Notes: generated by a model from the letters alone, not told the origin. DNA of 57,839 nt from Lachnospiraceae bacterium (GCA_017617545.1 JAFZVZ010000030.1:1-57839), one strand, 5' to 3'; counted from the first letter of the stretch, positions 1 through 8,725 are shown. Program-made: numbers and translations.

Positions 1-73
1 CCCGAGTGGCCAAAGGGGGCAGACTGTAAATCTGTTAGCGACGCTTTCGAAGGTTCGAATCCTTCCCCATCCA
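1..73 (+). tRNA. tRNA-Tyr (GTA), 5' end missing
   Basis: The window opens inside the D arm. The anticodon loop reads CTGTAAA (anticodon GTA). The long class II variable arm and the T arm GGTTCGAATCC follow, then the acceptor strand CCCATCC and discriminator A73. About nine bases of the 5' end lie outside the window. CCA is not encoded. Confidence 0.93.
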
Positions 74-78
74 GTTGC

Positions 79-152
79 CGCGGGGTAGAGCAGTCTGGAA
101 GCTCGTCGGGCTCATAACCCGGAGGTCGCTGGTTCAAATCCAGTCCCCGCAA
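79..152 (+). tRNA. Initiator tRNA-fMet (CAT)
   Basis: Anticodon CAT sits in loop CTCATAA. Two initiator marks are visible: the first base pair is a C1/A72 mismatch (CGCGGGG against CCCCGCA), and three consecutive G-C pairs close the anticodon stem (GGG/CCC). The T arm is GGTTCAAATCC. CCA is not encoded, so the 3' end must be added enzymatically. It lies 5 bases after tRNA-Tyr, so the two are probably cotranscribed. Confidence 0.95.
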
Positions 153-155
153 TCG

Positions 156-185
156 TCCGAGCCACCCGGTTCGGAGTTTTGTTTC
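156..185 (+). terminator. Terminator-like hairpin after tRNA-fMet
   Basis: TCCGAGCC, loop ACCC, GGTTCGGA forms an 8-bp stem with one G-U pair. It is followed by GTTTTGTTT. It would end the Tyr-fMet transcript, although no clear separate promoter is visible for the downstream tRNA-Phe, so partial readthrough is likely. Confidence 0.5.
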
Positions 186-228
186 CTTTCGAGGTTTTTC
201 GAGAGGGAGACAATCTCATATATACCAT

Positions 229-301
<73 letters not shown>

Positions 302-310
302 TTTTTTCAT

Positions 311-337
311 ATCCTGTTGACAGGATTTTTCGTTTTT
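311..337 (+). terminator. Terminator after tRNA-Phe
   Basis: ATCCTG, loop TTGA, CAGGAT is followed by TTTTTCGTTTTT. The stem is short but perfect with a long U-tract, consistent with an intrinsic terminator. Confidence 0.6.
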
Positions 338-410
338 GTGTGCTTTTTTCGCAGGGAAAGGGTACATTTCGGGGCGAAAGATCTTCCGGACAGGGATGAA
401 AAAGGAAGAT

Positions 411-483
411 GGAGCACTAGCTCAGTCGGTAGAGCACTTGACTTTTAATCAAGGTGTCGCGGGTTCGAATCCCGCGTGCTTCA
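411..483 (+). tRNA. tRNA-Lys (TTT)
   Basis: Acceptor GGAGCAC pairs with GTGCTTC (one G-U) and the discriminator is A. Anticodon loop CTTTTAA gives anticodon TTT. The T arm is GGTTCGAATCC. CCA is not encoded. Confidence 0.95.
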
Positions 484-493
484 GGACGGAATT

Positions 494-540
494 GCGCCGG
501 AAACGCTTGTGATGATGCGGGTTCCGGCGCTTTCTTTGTT
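494..540 (+). terminator. Terminator of the tRNA cluster
   Basis: GCGCCGGAA (494-502) and TTCCGGCGC (522-530) form a perfect 9-bp stem, followed by TTTCTTTGTT. It ends the tRNA cluster and separates it from the solute-binding protein gene. Confidence 0.75.
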
Positions 541-575
541 GTAAAAATAATGCTTAAACAGGTAAAAAATATGCG

Positions 576-604
576 TTCATTTTACAAGGGCTTTTTTCTA
601 TACT
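576..604 (+). promoter_or_regulatory. Possible promoter of the solute-binding protein gene
   Basis: TTCATT, 17-base spacer, TATACT. The -10 is good and the -35 is weak. It lies about 65 bases before the chosen GTG start and after the tRNA terminator, so it is the best candidate for this gene. Confidence 0.35.
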
Positions 605-669
605 ATTTCCACAACAAGGGAAATAACAGGTTTTGTGCTGATACTTTTTATCGAATTACGAGGGCTACA

Positions 670-1968
670 GTGGGACGATTCAAAAGGCTGCTTGCACTGT
701 CGTTGGCGGCGGTGCTCGCAGCAGGCCTGCTGTCCGGATGTGAGCCCAACGGGAACACCGGTGACAGCGAGAAGATCAAGATCCGGATCTGGACGATAGC
801 GACGCCGGGCGACGGTTTCCACGATCCCTTTGTCAAGGCGATCGAGGATTATAACCGGACGCACACGGACTGTGAAGTGGTCATGACCACGTTTGAAAAC
901 CAGCTGTACAAGGAAAAGCTTCAGATCAATGTCGCGGGCGATGAACTGCCTGATATATTTTACACCTGGGGCGGCGGTTTTTCACAGGGGTTCGTGGAGA
1001 GCGGCAAGGTGCTCGCGATCGACAGTTACTATGACCAATACGCTGACGAACTGCCGCAGGCGGCGCTCGTCAACTGTACATACGACGGCAAGCTGTACGG
1101 CGTGACTTATGTGACGCCCATTTCACTTGTTTTTTACAGCAAAAAGGCATTTTCCGAGGCCGGAGTGACGGTACCGACTACCTTTGAGGAATTTCTCAAC
1201 TGCTGTGAGAAGCTGAAGGAGGCAGGGTACATCCCTATCGGCAACAGCGTGAAGGACTCGTGGGTGCTCGCGATGCTCCACGACGGTCTGACGCTGAAAT
1301 CCGTAGGACCCGAGCGGCTCGGCAAGGTCCTGACGGCGGAGGAAGGCTCCTACAACAGCGAGGATTTCATCAAGGCGTCAACCGCGATGGAGACCATCAT
1401 CGACAATCGCTACATGGCGCGGAATGCGGCCGGTCTTACGAATGACCAGAGCGTCGATATGTTCTACGCCGGCAAATCGGCGATGTATATCACCGGATCC
1501 TGGCTCGCCGGCGGCTTTTACGAGAAGCGCGGCAACGAGTACGTGAATGTGGAAAATCCCGAGGATTTCGACTGTTTTCCGCTGCCGGTGATCAACCCCG
1601 ACAACGCGAAGATCACGGATTACATGGGAGGCGCGGCGGACACACTTATGGTTGCCCGCTCCACGAACCACCCGGATAAGGCTGCGGAAGTGGCGTTTGA
1701 GCTGGCGCGCAGCGTATCCAAATACGCATATCTCTCCGGCGCGGGCGTTCCCGCATGGAAGGTCGATTACGACGATTCCGAGGTTCCGCCGATGCCGAAG
1801 AAGGTTGCTCTTCTCGCGGGTAACGCGACGACCTTTACCTTATGGTTTGACACGCTTATGACCGCGGAAAATAAAACCGTCTACCTCGACCTGATCTGCG
1901 ACCTCTACCAGGACGCCATCAGCCCGGAGGAGCTGTGCCGCCGCATGAGCGAACAGCTCGGCAAATGA
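670..1968 (+). CDS. Extracellular solute-binding lipoprotein (family 1, sugar type)
   Basis: The 432-residue product has a lipoprotein signal peptide with lipobox LSGC (lipidated Cys near residue 24), followed by a family 1 ABC substrate-binding fold. Such proteins bind sugars or oligosaccharides outside the membrane and pass them to a permease. The open frame runs back into tRNA-Lys, so the start was placed at GTG 670, which has GAGGG five bases upstream and gives a clean signal peptide. No permease or ATPase gene is adjacent. The next genes encode a YesM/YesN-type sensor pair, which in this class of bacteria often works with such binding proteins, so a sensory or shared-transporter role is possible. 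Ligand unknown. Confidence 0.88.
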   Translation: MGRFKRLLALSLAAVLAAGLLSGCEPNGNTGDSEKIKIRIWTIATPGDGFHDPFVKAIEDYNRTHTDCEVVMTTFENQLYKEKLQINVAGDELPDIFYTWGGGFSQGFVESGKVLAIDSYYDQYADELPQAALVNCTYDGKLYGVTYVTPISLVFYSKKAFSEAGVTVPTTFEEFLNCCEKLKEAGYIPIGNSVKDSWVLAMLHDGLTLKSVGPERLGKVLTAEEGSYNSEDFIKASTAMETIIDNRYMARNAAGLTNDQSVDMFYAGKSAMYITGSWLAGGFYEKRGNEYVNVENPEDFDCFPLPVINPDNAKITDYMGGAADTLMVARSTNHPDKAAEVAFELARSVSKYAYLSGAGVPAWKVDYDDSEVPPMPKKVALLAGNATTFTLWFDTLMTAENKTVYLDLICDLYQDAISPEELCRRMSEQLGK

Positions 1969-2089
1969 AACAGCTTCATTTTCCGATAAAGAAGACCGTA
2001 CGATCGCAGGGAGGCGGACGGTACTGAAATTGCCATCATCGTAACATTTTTCCAAATATACGCACAAACCTCGAGGGAGAAGTTCTGTT

Positions 2090-2179
2090 GTGAAAGCGAT
2101 GGAATCGTTGGCCGACCGGGAAATTCCGGCGGCCGACGCAATCGGGGAACAACCAAAGTCAACCCTATATTGCGCATAA
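2090..2179 (+). CDS. Candidate small protein, 29 aa (uncertain)
   Basis: A short frame starts at GTG 2090, about ten bases after GAGGGAG, and stops at TAA 2177-2179, just before the terminator at 2183. The predicted peptide begins MKAMESLADREIP. It has no membrane segment or recognisable motif. The good ribosome-binding site and the tight stop-to-terminator spacing favour translation. The short length and lack of homology evidence argue for caution. It could equally be untranslated 3' sequence of the binding-protein mRNA. Confidence 0.22.
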   Translation: MKAMESLADREIPAADAIGEQPKSTLYCA

Positions 2180-2182
2180 CGA

Positions 2183-2217
2183 AACTGCCCCGGGATACCC
2201 GGGGCGGTTTTGTGTTG
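2183..2217 (+). terminator. Terminator after solute-binding protein gene
   Basis: GCCCCGGG, loop ATA, CCCGGGGC, extended by AACT/GGTT pairing, then TTTTGTGTT. A strong intrinsic terminator that separates the binding-protein transcript from the two-component genes. Confidence 0.85.
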
Positions 2218-2243
2218 AGTTTTCCTTTATTTTTTGCTATAGT
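2215..2243 (+). promoter_or_regulatory. Promoter of the YesM/YesN pair
   Basis: TTGAGT, 17-base spacer, TATAGT, about 45 bases before the kinase start. The -35 touches the U-tract of the preceding terminator. Confidence 0.5.
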
Positions 2244-2287
2244 TACAATACTCGGGAGTACGTAAAAAGGCGGAGGACAAGATAGTC

Positions 2288-4129
2288 ATGAGCAAGTCGG
2301 ACTCGGACAATCGAACCTTCTTCGAGGACGATGCGGCGATCGAAAGCGCGGATGAGCAGCTCGATCTCGCGGCGGACGCGATGAATGTGAAAAAGAAGAA
2401 ACGTCGCGGATTCGGCTCGTTCACGCTGAAGCAGAAGCTGCGCCGTCTGTTTACGGTGACCCTGATCCTGTATGTCCTGTGCATCGGTTTTCTGTTCGTG
2501 TTCATCTACCAGAACCAGATCGTGGATACGGAGAGAAAGACGGTCGCGGCCGATCTGCAGACGATCGGACAGACGATCCAGACGCGCATCAACAACGTCA
2601 ATGAGTTCATGCTCGCCATGACGGGCAATGACGTCGCGAAGGAGTATTTTACGAGGGAAGACGCGCCAAGCAGCGAGGATATGCTGAACAACAACGCGAT
2701 CGCGCGCATGATGGCGCCGTTTGAGGAGGTGTCGTCCGTATTCCTGATCCGCTTTGACTATCTGGACGGCACGGCGACGACGGAGCCGTACAGCAAGATG
2801 TCCTCGATCCTCCGGCTCGACCGGGACGCGCTGCGTGAAAAGCGCGAGATCTTGGAGGATAAGCGAGGCGGTTACGTCGTGTGGCTGAACGGTGACGGCA
2901 TTGTGAAGCCGCAGCGTGAATCCGTCATGTGCATGCTCCGTGTCTTCTACGACGCGGGTACGCAGCGGAAGGTCGGTATCATCTGCGCGACGTTTGAGCT
3001 GTCGCAGCTGATCAACGCGCTCGACAACTACAAGGCCGACAACCGCGAATACATATTTTACGACCACAACGGCGACACGATCTACGTGACCGGCGAGGAG
3101 GAGACGCTGCGTAAGCACGATTCCGTCCTTTCCGCGGAACAGTCCCGCATCACCAAGGGTCTGGTGCGGCGCGACATTTACGCGACCTACGAGATCCCGA
3201 AGACCGGGATCCGCATCGCCTGCGTGGAGCATTACGTGCTGTGGGAGAGCCTCTCTTACAAGATCATGGTGATCCCGTTGATCTCCGTGGCGCTGATGGT
3301 CCTGGCGCTGATCATGCTCGACATGATGATCCGCCGTTACATCACCCGCCCGATCCTCAAGCTCTCCGACTCGATGCAGGCCGTCAAGAAGGGATGGCTG
3401 CGCAGGGTGTCGATGGAGACCAACGAGGATGAGATCGGCATGCTCAAGGAGAGCTACAACGAGATGCTCGTGGAGATGAACCGCCTGATCGAGGAACTTC
3501 TCGACAAGGAAAAATCGGTTCGCAAGACCGAGATCAACATTCTCCAGCAGCAGATCAAGCCTCATTTTCTGTATAATACGATCGAGATGATCGCGAGCCT
3601 CGCGATCGATGACGAGACGCCGCGCGAGCAGGTGTACGACGCGCTCGAGACGCTCGGCAGCTTTTACCGCCAGTTCCTGAGCAAGGGCAGCAACGAGGTG
3701 CCGCTGTCGACGGAGCTCGAGATCGCGAAGAAGTACCTGAAGCTGCAGAAGCTGCGGTACGGCGACATTTTCGACGATGAGTACGAGATCGCGGACGATT
3801 GCCTGGAGCGCCTGCTGCCGAAGCTGACGATCCAGCCGCTGATCGAGAACAGCCTCTACCACGGCATCCGCAAGAAGGGCGGGCACGGGCTGATCCGCCT
3901 CCGCGTTTACAAGGAAAATGACCTCGTCTACGTCGAGCTGTACGATGACGGCGTCGGCATGAGCGAGGAGAAGATCGCGCAGATCATGGAGGGCGAGGAG
4001 GGCCAGCACTTCGGTCTGCGCCGTACGATCGAGCGGTTCTGCTATTTTGAGGAAACCAACGACTGCTACAAGATTGAAAGCAAGGAAGGCGAGTACACGA
4101 AGATCACGCTGATCCTGCGGTATAAATGA
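2288..4129 (+). CDS. YesM-type sensor histidine kinase
   Basis: The 613-residue protein has a charged cytoplasmic N-terminal tail of about 60 residues, a first membrane helix (about 62-85), an extracytoplasmic sensor domain of about 230 residues, and a second helix near 325-347. A HAMP region, the His_kinase domain with motif QQIKPHFLYN (phospho-acceptor His near residue 426) and a GHKL ATPase domain (IQPLIENSLYHGI, DDGVGM) follow. This is the standard order of the LytS/YesM family, which phosphorylates AraC-type regulators. The ATG has GGAGG 11 bases upstream. The regulator follows 40 bases later and is probably cotranscribed. A role in sensing sugars delivered by the upstream binding protein is inferred from position only. 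Confidence 0.93.
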   Translation: MSKSDSDNRTFFEDDAAIESADEQLDLAADAMNVKKKKRRGFGSFTLKQKLRRLFTVTLILYVLCIGFLFVFIYQNQIVDTERKTVAADLQTIGQTIQTRINNVNEFMLAMTGNDVAKEYFTREDAPSSEDMLNNNAIARMMAPFEEVSSVFLIRFDYLDGTATTEPYSKMSSILRLDRDALREKREILEDKRGGYVVWLNGDGIVKPQRESVMCMLRVFYDAGTQRKVGIICATFELSQLINALDNYKADNREYIFYDHNGDTIYVTGEEETLRKHDSVLSAEQSRITKGLVRRDIYATYEIPKTGIRIACVEHYVLWESLSYKIMVIPLISVALMVLALIMLDMMIRRYITRPILKLSDSMQAVKKGWLRRVSMETNEDEIGMLKESYNEMLVEMNRLIEELLDKEKSVRKTEINILQQQIKPHFLYNTIEMIASLAIDDETPREQVYDALETLGSFYRQFLSKGSNEVPLSTELEIAKKYLKLQKLRYGDIFDDEYEIADDCLERLLPKLTIQPLIENSLYHGIRKKGGHGLIRLRVYKENDLVYVELYDDGVGMSEEKIAQIMEGEEGQHFGLRRTIERFCYFEETNDCYKIESKEGEYTKITLILRYK

Positions 4130-4169
4130 CGTATAAAAGACAGTGATCCCCAAACGGAAAGGCAAGCAT

Positions 4170-4937
4170 ATGTATCGAGTAATGATAATTGATGACGAGC
4201 CGGCAATCTACAAGGTGTTGTCGAAGACGATCGACTGGGCTTCCTATAATATGGAGATCGTCGGCACGGCGGCCAGCGGCATCGAGGCGATCAACACGAT
4301 CGACGAGCTGCAGCCGGACGTGTGTTTTGTCGACGTGCAGATGCCGTTTATGGACGGAATTGAATTTTCCAAGCTCGCGAAGGAGCGGTACCCGCAGCTC
4401 GCGATCGTCGTGCTGTCGGCCTACGACGAGTTCCAGTACGCCCGCGAGTGCATCGGCATCGGCGTGTTCGACTACCGCCTGAAGCCGATCGAGAAGGCGG
4501 ACATCAACGAGACGCTGAAGCGGCTGTTTCTTCACCTGAACGAGCAGCGGGAGGCGCGCGGCGAGGAGCCCGAGGTTTTGGAAAATGAGAGCGTCCTCGA
4601 GCTCGGAAGAATGTCTCACGGCATTGAGAAGGTGCGCGAGTACATTCAGACGAGATATTTCGAGACCGACCTAAACCTGACGAAGGTCGCCAACGCGTTC
4701 GGCTTTAACCCGAGCTACTTAAGCCGCAAATTCAAGAACGAGACCGGCGAGAGCTTCGTCGACTACCTCAACAAATGCCGCATCGAACATGCGAAGCGCG
4801 CGGCGCTCGCCGGAAAGCCGATGTACCAGATTGCGGCGGAGGTCGGCGTGCCGGATCCGAACTATTTCAGCCGGTGCTTCAAGCGCTACACGGGGATCGC
4901 ATTTTCCGCGTTCGTAGCGAGCGAGAAGAAGGACTGA
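4170..4937 (+). CDS. YesN-type response regulator (receiver + AraC HTH)
   Basis: 255 residues. The receiver domain (about 1-120) keeps the acidic pair DD at 8-9, the phospho-Asp in VDVQMPFMDG, and the Lys in LKPIEK. The C-terminal part (about 155-253) is a double helix-turn-helix of the AraC family (LTKVANAFGFNPSYLSRKF, then IAAEVGVPDPNYFSRCFKRY). The usual long linker of YesN proteins is short here. The frame could open at GTG 4143, but ATG 4170 has GGAAAGG seven bases upstream and gives a normal receiver start. It is the cognate partner of the kinase just upstream. Targets unknown; a sugar-uptake locus is likely. Confidence 0.93.
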   Translation: MYRVMIIDDEPAIYKVLSKTIDWASYNMEIVGTAASGIEAINTIDELQPDVCFVDVQMPFMDGIEFSKLAKERYPQLAIVVLSAYDEFQYARECIGIGVFDYRLKPIEKADINETLKRLFLHLNEQREARGEEPEVLENESVLELGRMSHGIEKVREYIQTRYFETDLNLTKVANAFGFNPSYLSRKFKNETGESFVDYLNKCRIEHAKRAALAGKPMYQIAAEVGVPDPNYFSRCFKRYTGIAFSAFVASEKKD

Positions 4938-4950
4938 AACGGGCGCAGAC

Positions 4951-4979
4951 TTTACTTTTCGGAAGTTTTTTGGTATAGT
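4951..4979 (+). promoter_or_regulatory. Promoter of the DUF4428 gene
   Basis: TTTACT, 17-base spacer, TATAGT, ending 55 bases before the ATG of the next gene. No terminator is visible after the response regulator, so some readthrough is possible. Confidence 0.5.
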
Positions 4980-5034
4980 GTATAAGCGGTGCACTATGAG
5001 AAAGTGAGCCGAATTGACAAGGAGGAAATGTAGT

Positions 5035-6261
5035 ATGGGATTATTTGAGAAGAAGTTCTGCGATTTCTGCGGCGAGAAAATCGGCCTGCTGGGCAATCAT
5101 AAGTTGGAGGACGGCAATATGTGCGGTACCTGCAACAAGAAGCTGTCCCCGTTCTTCAACGGTCGGAGAAAGACGACGGTTGAGGAGATGAAGCAGCATT
5201 TTGCGGAGAGAGAGCAGAACCGCGCGAAGTTACCGCAGTTTGTAGTCGGCAGCACGTTCGGCGAGAGCCAGAAGATCTATATCGACGCTACGGGTCAGAA
5301 TTTTATCGTTTCCTATTCTTCGCCCGCAGGGTTCGAGAAGGAGAACCCGGACATTCTCCCGATCACCGCGATCACGTCCTGCAACACGGATATCAAGGAG
5401 AACCGCGAGGAGGAGTACACGAAGGATGCGAACGGCAACCGCGTGAGCTACAATCCGCCGCGTTACCGTTACTTCTATGATTTCAAGATCACCATCACGC
5501 TGAACTGGCGCTGGTTCAATGAGATCACGGTCAAGCTCAACTCCTCGAAGGTGGAAGGCCTCAACTCCGCGAACTATCACACCTATGATGTGATGCTTGG
5601 TCAGGCGCGTGCAGCACTGCTCGGTCAGCAGTATGTTCCGCCGACCGCAGGATACGGCCAGGGCGGTTACGGTCAGCAGAGCTTCGGACAGCAGTTCGTT
5701 GACGCTGTGGCAACGACAGCCGGTGTCGGCGCAGCGGGAACCATCGCGATGAACGGTACGCAGTACAACACGCAGCAGAATGTGCCTTACGGTCAGAACG
5801 CACCTTACGGCCAGAATGCGCCTTATGGTCAGAATGCTCAGAATGTGCCTTACGGCCAGAACGCGCCTTATGGTCAGAATGCGCCTTACGGCCAGCAGCC
5901 TGTGCAGAACGTCCCTTATGGCCAGAACGCTTACGGTCAGCAGCCTGCGCAGAACGTTCCTTATGGTCAGAATGCACCCTACGGTCAGCAGCCGGCACAG
6001 AACGTGCCTTACGGCCAGAACGCACCTTACGGTCAGCAGCCTGTTCAGAATGCTCCGTACGGCGCAACAGTGCCGACGGGCAACGCAGGTGCTTTCTGGA
6101 CTTGCCCGAGCTGCGGTGTGAACAACGACACGGCATTCTGCAAAAACTGCGGACAGGCTAAGCCTGCGCAGGTGAAGATCTGCACGAACTGCGGCTGGAG
6201 AGCAGAAGGGGATAACATTCCGAGATTCTGCCCGCAGTGCGGAACACCTTTGCAGGGTTAA
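5035..6261 (+). CDS. DUF4428-type zinc-ribbon protein with Gln/Tyr-rich repeats
   Basis: 408 residues in four parts: an N-terminal zinc finger of the DUF4428 type (CDFCGEK ... CGTC), a folded middle domain of about 150 residues, a low-complexity stretch of YGQNAPYGQ/QPxQNVPYGQ repeats (about residues 248-343), and two C-terminal zinc ribbons (CPSCG..FCKNCG and CTNCG..FCPQCG). No signal peptide or membrane segment is seen, so it should be cytoplasmic. AAGGAGG lies nine bases before ATG 5035. DUF4428 proteins are common in Clostridia and their function is not known. The repeats resemble disordered, self-associating segments, which is inference. It stands as a single gene with its own promoter. 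Confidence 0.8.
   Translation: MGLFEKKFCDFCGEKIGLLGNHKLEDGNMCGTCNKKLSPFFNGRRKTTVEEMKQHFAEREQNRAKLPQFVVGSTFGESQKIYIDATGQNFIVSYSSPAGFEKENPDILPITAITSCNTDIKENREEEYTKDANGNRVSYNPPRYRYFYDFKITITLNWRWFNEITVKLNSSKVEGLNSANYHTYDVMLGQARAALLGQQYVPPTAGYGQGGYGQQSFGQQFVDAVATTAGVGAAGTIAMNGTQYNTQQNVPYGQNAPYGQNAPYGQNAQNVPYGQNAPYGQNAPYGQQPVQNVPYGQNAYGQQPAQNVPYGQNAPYGQQPAQNVPYGQNAPYGQQPVQNAPYGATVPTGNAGAFWTCPSCGVNNDTAFCKNCGQAKPAQVKICTNCGWRAEGDNIPRFCPQCGTPLQG
5778..6063 (+). repeat. In-frame tandem repeats in the DUF4428 gene
   Basis: About a dozen near-copies of a 15-24 base unit encode (N)(A/V)PYGQ(N/Q). Synonymous third-base differences between units suggest the array has been kept for some time. Such arrays are prone to length change by slippage. 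Confidence 0.85.
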
Positions 6262-6363
6262 TCCGACGGACAACGGAGGATTTTCCTGCGAAAACGGGTT
6301 GATGCGGCCTCGCGGCACCGCCGGATGACGGTTGCGGAAGCCCGAAGAAAGTTTGATCTATGC

Positions 6364-6387
6364 GCGGCGCCCTTCGCGGGGCGCCGC
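6364..6387 (+). other. GC-rich hairpin before the LCP gene
   Basis: GCGGCGCCC (6364-6372) and GGGCGCCGC (6379-6387) form a 9-bp stem ending 16 bases before the LCP start and just upstream of its ribosome-binding site. No U-tract follows. It may be a weak terminator of the DUF4428 gene or a 5' UTR structure. Confidence 0.4.
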
Positions 6388-6403
6388 TGATAAGGGAGGA
6401 ATT

Positions 6404-8674
6404 ATGACTTTTAAAAAGGCGAGAGCAGGGCTCTCGGCAATGCTGCTGTATTCACAACTTCTGTTGTTGTTCATGGTTGTCGATACGGCGATTGTCAAGG
6501 GTGCGGAGCTCTCAAAGGTGACAGCACCGCTTGCTTTGCAGGAAGCAGCGCTGATGCTGATCCTTGCGGTTATCATTTTTGTCGGATACTACCTGGTCCC
6601 GGTTGCCAAGGCACAGACGGTGTATATCGGCGCTCTCGGCGCGGTGGAAATCCTGTTCTGGCTGTTCTCGGCAGTGATGATGGGAGTGAAGAAGATCCTC
6701 GGGACTCAGGAGATTCTCTTTGTCGTGATGGAATGTGTACTGATCGCGGCCTGCTGCGCCGGGTTGTGCATTCTGTCACCGAAGAAGGAGAAAGGAAACT
6801 GGACCTCGGTGCGGGTCGTGGAGACGGTATGTGCCGTTGCTCTGTTCGGATCCGCAACGTATGTTGCCGTGCAGTATCACAATGAACTGATCAGCGCGGG
6901 CATCAACATCGTGATGTTCGGTCTTTGCGCAGCATGCATGCTGCTGTTCTGGTGGTTCACCGATTCGGTCAACCATCTCGCCTCCGTGGTTGTTGTCATC
7001 GGTCAGGCGATCGTTTTTCTGTACTGCTTTTCCTCACTGTGCCGCAGAAAGGAATCGGTTGATCTCTTCAGCGGAGCGTACAAGATCATCCGCGGCAATG
7101 AACCGACGCATTTTCTGACATGGATTGCCGTCGCACTTGCATTTTTCCTTGCGCTGGCGATGCTTCTCCATTATCTGAAGAACCTTCAGATCATCGGCAA
7201 ATACGTATCCATCATCCTGTCCTGCTTCTGCCTTGTGCTGGTGCTTGCGGCAGCGGGTATCCAGAAGACCGTAGGGGATTCGATGGGAGTGAATCCGGAT
7301 GAGGTGGTAAAGTACACGGATTACAGCGTGATTGTTCGCGATGACGATCCTGCGCAGGCAGGAGCGGATATCGCAGGGTATACGGTCGGGTATTCTTCGG
7401 AGGGCAGAACCCAGTCCATGTCCAACGCGTTGAAGGCGCTTGAGGAGAAGATCGGGTCAAACTATCAACTTGTGGAATATCCGTCGATTGCGGAAGCCCT
7501 GGATGCACTTGTTGCAGGCGAGGTAAACGCGGTATTCGGTGATGCGGAGACGATCAATATCGGTCTTGAATTCCTGGAGGAATTTGAGGGAGGAGCGTTA
7601 ACGTCTCGCGTCGTTGAGACAGTGCAGATTGAGTTCATCGATGAGGTTGTTGAGCCGTGGAATCCGGATGATCCCGGCGGAGACGATCCGGAGCCTACGG
7701 ATGAACCGGAGGATTCGCCGACCCCGACACTTCCCGAAGGAGTGACGGCAACGCCGACGCCGACGCTTCCCGCGGGTGTGACTGCGACGCCGACCCCGAC
7801 GAAGAAGCCGAAAAATACGGCAACTCCGGGGGCAACGAAGACACCGACCCCGACGACAATGCCGAAGAAAGCGCGCAAGGATAAGTCCGGAATGGATCTT
7901 ACGAAGGAGTCGTTTGTCATCTACATCAGCGGCATTGACCGTTACGGTGACGTATCTGTTAGAAGCCGAAGTGATGTTAACCTGATCATGGCGGTTAATC
8001 CGAAGACGAAGAAGATCTCGATCGTAACGACGCCGCGTGACGCGTATGTGCACATCCCGGGCGTGACTTCCTCGCAGAAGGATAAGTTGACGCACGCCGG
8101 ATTGTACGGAGTAGATTACTCCATGGCAACGCTGGAGAACCTGTACGGAATTGAGATTGATTTCTATATCCGTCTGAATTTCTCGAGTATGATCAAGTTG
8201 ATCGATATGATCGGCGGTGTCGACGCGGAGTCGTTCTATGAATATACGACGATCAACGGCGCGTATCATTTCCCGAAGGGATGGGTTCACCTGGACGGAA
8301 CGACTGCGCTTGTGTTTGCCCGCGAACGTAAGGGTGTTTCCGGCGGTGATTCCGCCCGTGCGAAGCACCAGATGGAGATCATCAAGGGTATCATCCGCAA
8401 GCTTTCGTCGGCATCGATCCTCTCGAATTATCAGTCGCTGCTTGATGGATTCTCGAGCTGCACACAGACCGATATCACGCTGTCCCAGTTCGTCTCGCTT
8501 GCGACGATGCAGCTTGGCGACGGTGCCAAGTGGTCCCTTGACAGCTACTCGACGTCGGGAGACTCGAGCTACCAGTACTGCTACAGCTACAAGGGCAAGA
8601 AGCTGTGGGTATCCCTGCTGAAGCAAGATTCCATTAAGAAGGCTGCGGATCTTATTAAGAAAACGCTGAATTAA
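6404..8674 (+). CDS. LytR-CpsA-Psr (LCP) family protein, large form
   Basis: 756 residues. The N-terminal 300 residues hold about nine membrane helices. An extracellular domain of about 120 residues resembling a periplasmic-binding fold follows (GYTVGYSSEGRTQ ... LVAGEVNAVFGDAET), then a Thr/Pro linker with repeated TPTPT units, then a complete LCP domain (about 515-756). Family signatures are present: RSRSDVNLIM, TTPRDAYVHIPG, IDMIGGVDA and LVFARERKG. LCP enzymes transfer undecaprenyl-linked glycopolymers to peptidoglycan outside the cell. ATG 6404 was chosen over an upstream in-frame start because AGGGAGG lies five bases before it. Neighbouring two-component genes are suggestive but not proof of common control. 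Confidence 0.9.
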   Translation: MTFKKARAGLSAMLLYSQLLLLFMVVDTAIVKGAELSKVTAPLALQEAALMLILAVIIFVGYYLVPVAKAQTVYIGALGAVEILFWLFSAVMMGVKKILGTQEILFVVMECVLIAACCAGLCILSPKKEKGNWTSVRVVETVCAVALFGSATYVAVQYHNELISAGINIVMFGLCAACMLLFWWFTDSVNHLASVVVVIGQAIVFLYCFSSLCRRKESVDLFSGAYKIIRGNEPTHFLTWIAVALAFFLALAMLLHYLKNLQIIGKYVSIILSCFCLVLVLAAAGIQKTVGDSMGVNPDEVVKYTDYSVIVRDDDPAQAGADIAGYTVGYSSEGRTQSMSNALKALEEKIGSNYQLVEYPSIAEALDALVAGEVNAVFGDAETINIGLEFLEEFEGGALTSRVVETVQIEFIDEVVEPWNPDDPGGDDPEPTDEPEDSPTPTLPEGVTATPTPTLPAGVTATPTPTKKPKNTATPGATKTPTPTTMPKKARKDKSGMDLTKESFVIYISGIDRYGDVSVRSRSDVNLIMAVNPKTKKISIVTTPRDAYVHIPGVTSSQKDKLTHAGLYGVDYSMATLENLYGIEIDFYIRLNFSSMIKLIDMIGGVDAESFYEYTTINGAYHFPKGWVHLDGTTALVFARERKGVSGGDSARAKHQMEIIKGIIRKLSSASILSNYQSLLDGFSSCTQTDITLSQFVSLATMQLGDGAKWSLDSYSTSGDSSYQYCYSYKGKKLWVSLLKQDSIKKAADLIKKTLN

Positions 8675-8683
8675 TTCAGGGTA

Positions 8684-8711
8684 TTGTCAATAACGTAGAA
8701 CCGTATATGCT
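8684..8711 (+). promoter_or_regulatory. Possible promoter of the OmpR-type kinase gene
   Basis: TTGTCA, 16-base spacer, TATGCT, starting 10 bases after the LCP stop codon. Transcripts would carry the hairpin at 8726-8753 in their leader. Confidence 0.4.
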
Positions 8712-8725
8712 GTAACAAGACATAG

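Noticed and set aside
2243-4165. A 640-codon open frame on the minus strand opposite the YesM-type kinase gene, and many similar long antisense frames such as 8671-10194, 11369-12871 and 32112-33974
   Set aside because: They lie opposite genes with clear domains, are rich in Arg/His/Leu as expected from GC-rich antisense codons, and lack ribosome-binding sites and recognisable domains.
5778-6063. CRISPR-like array
   Set aside because: The repeats are in frame, of variable length and without unique spacers; they encode YGQ-rich protein repeats.
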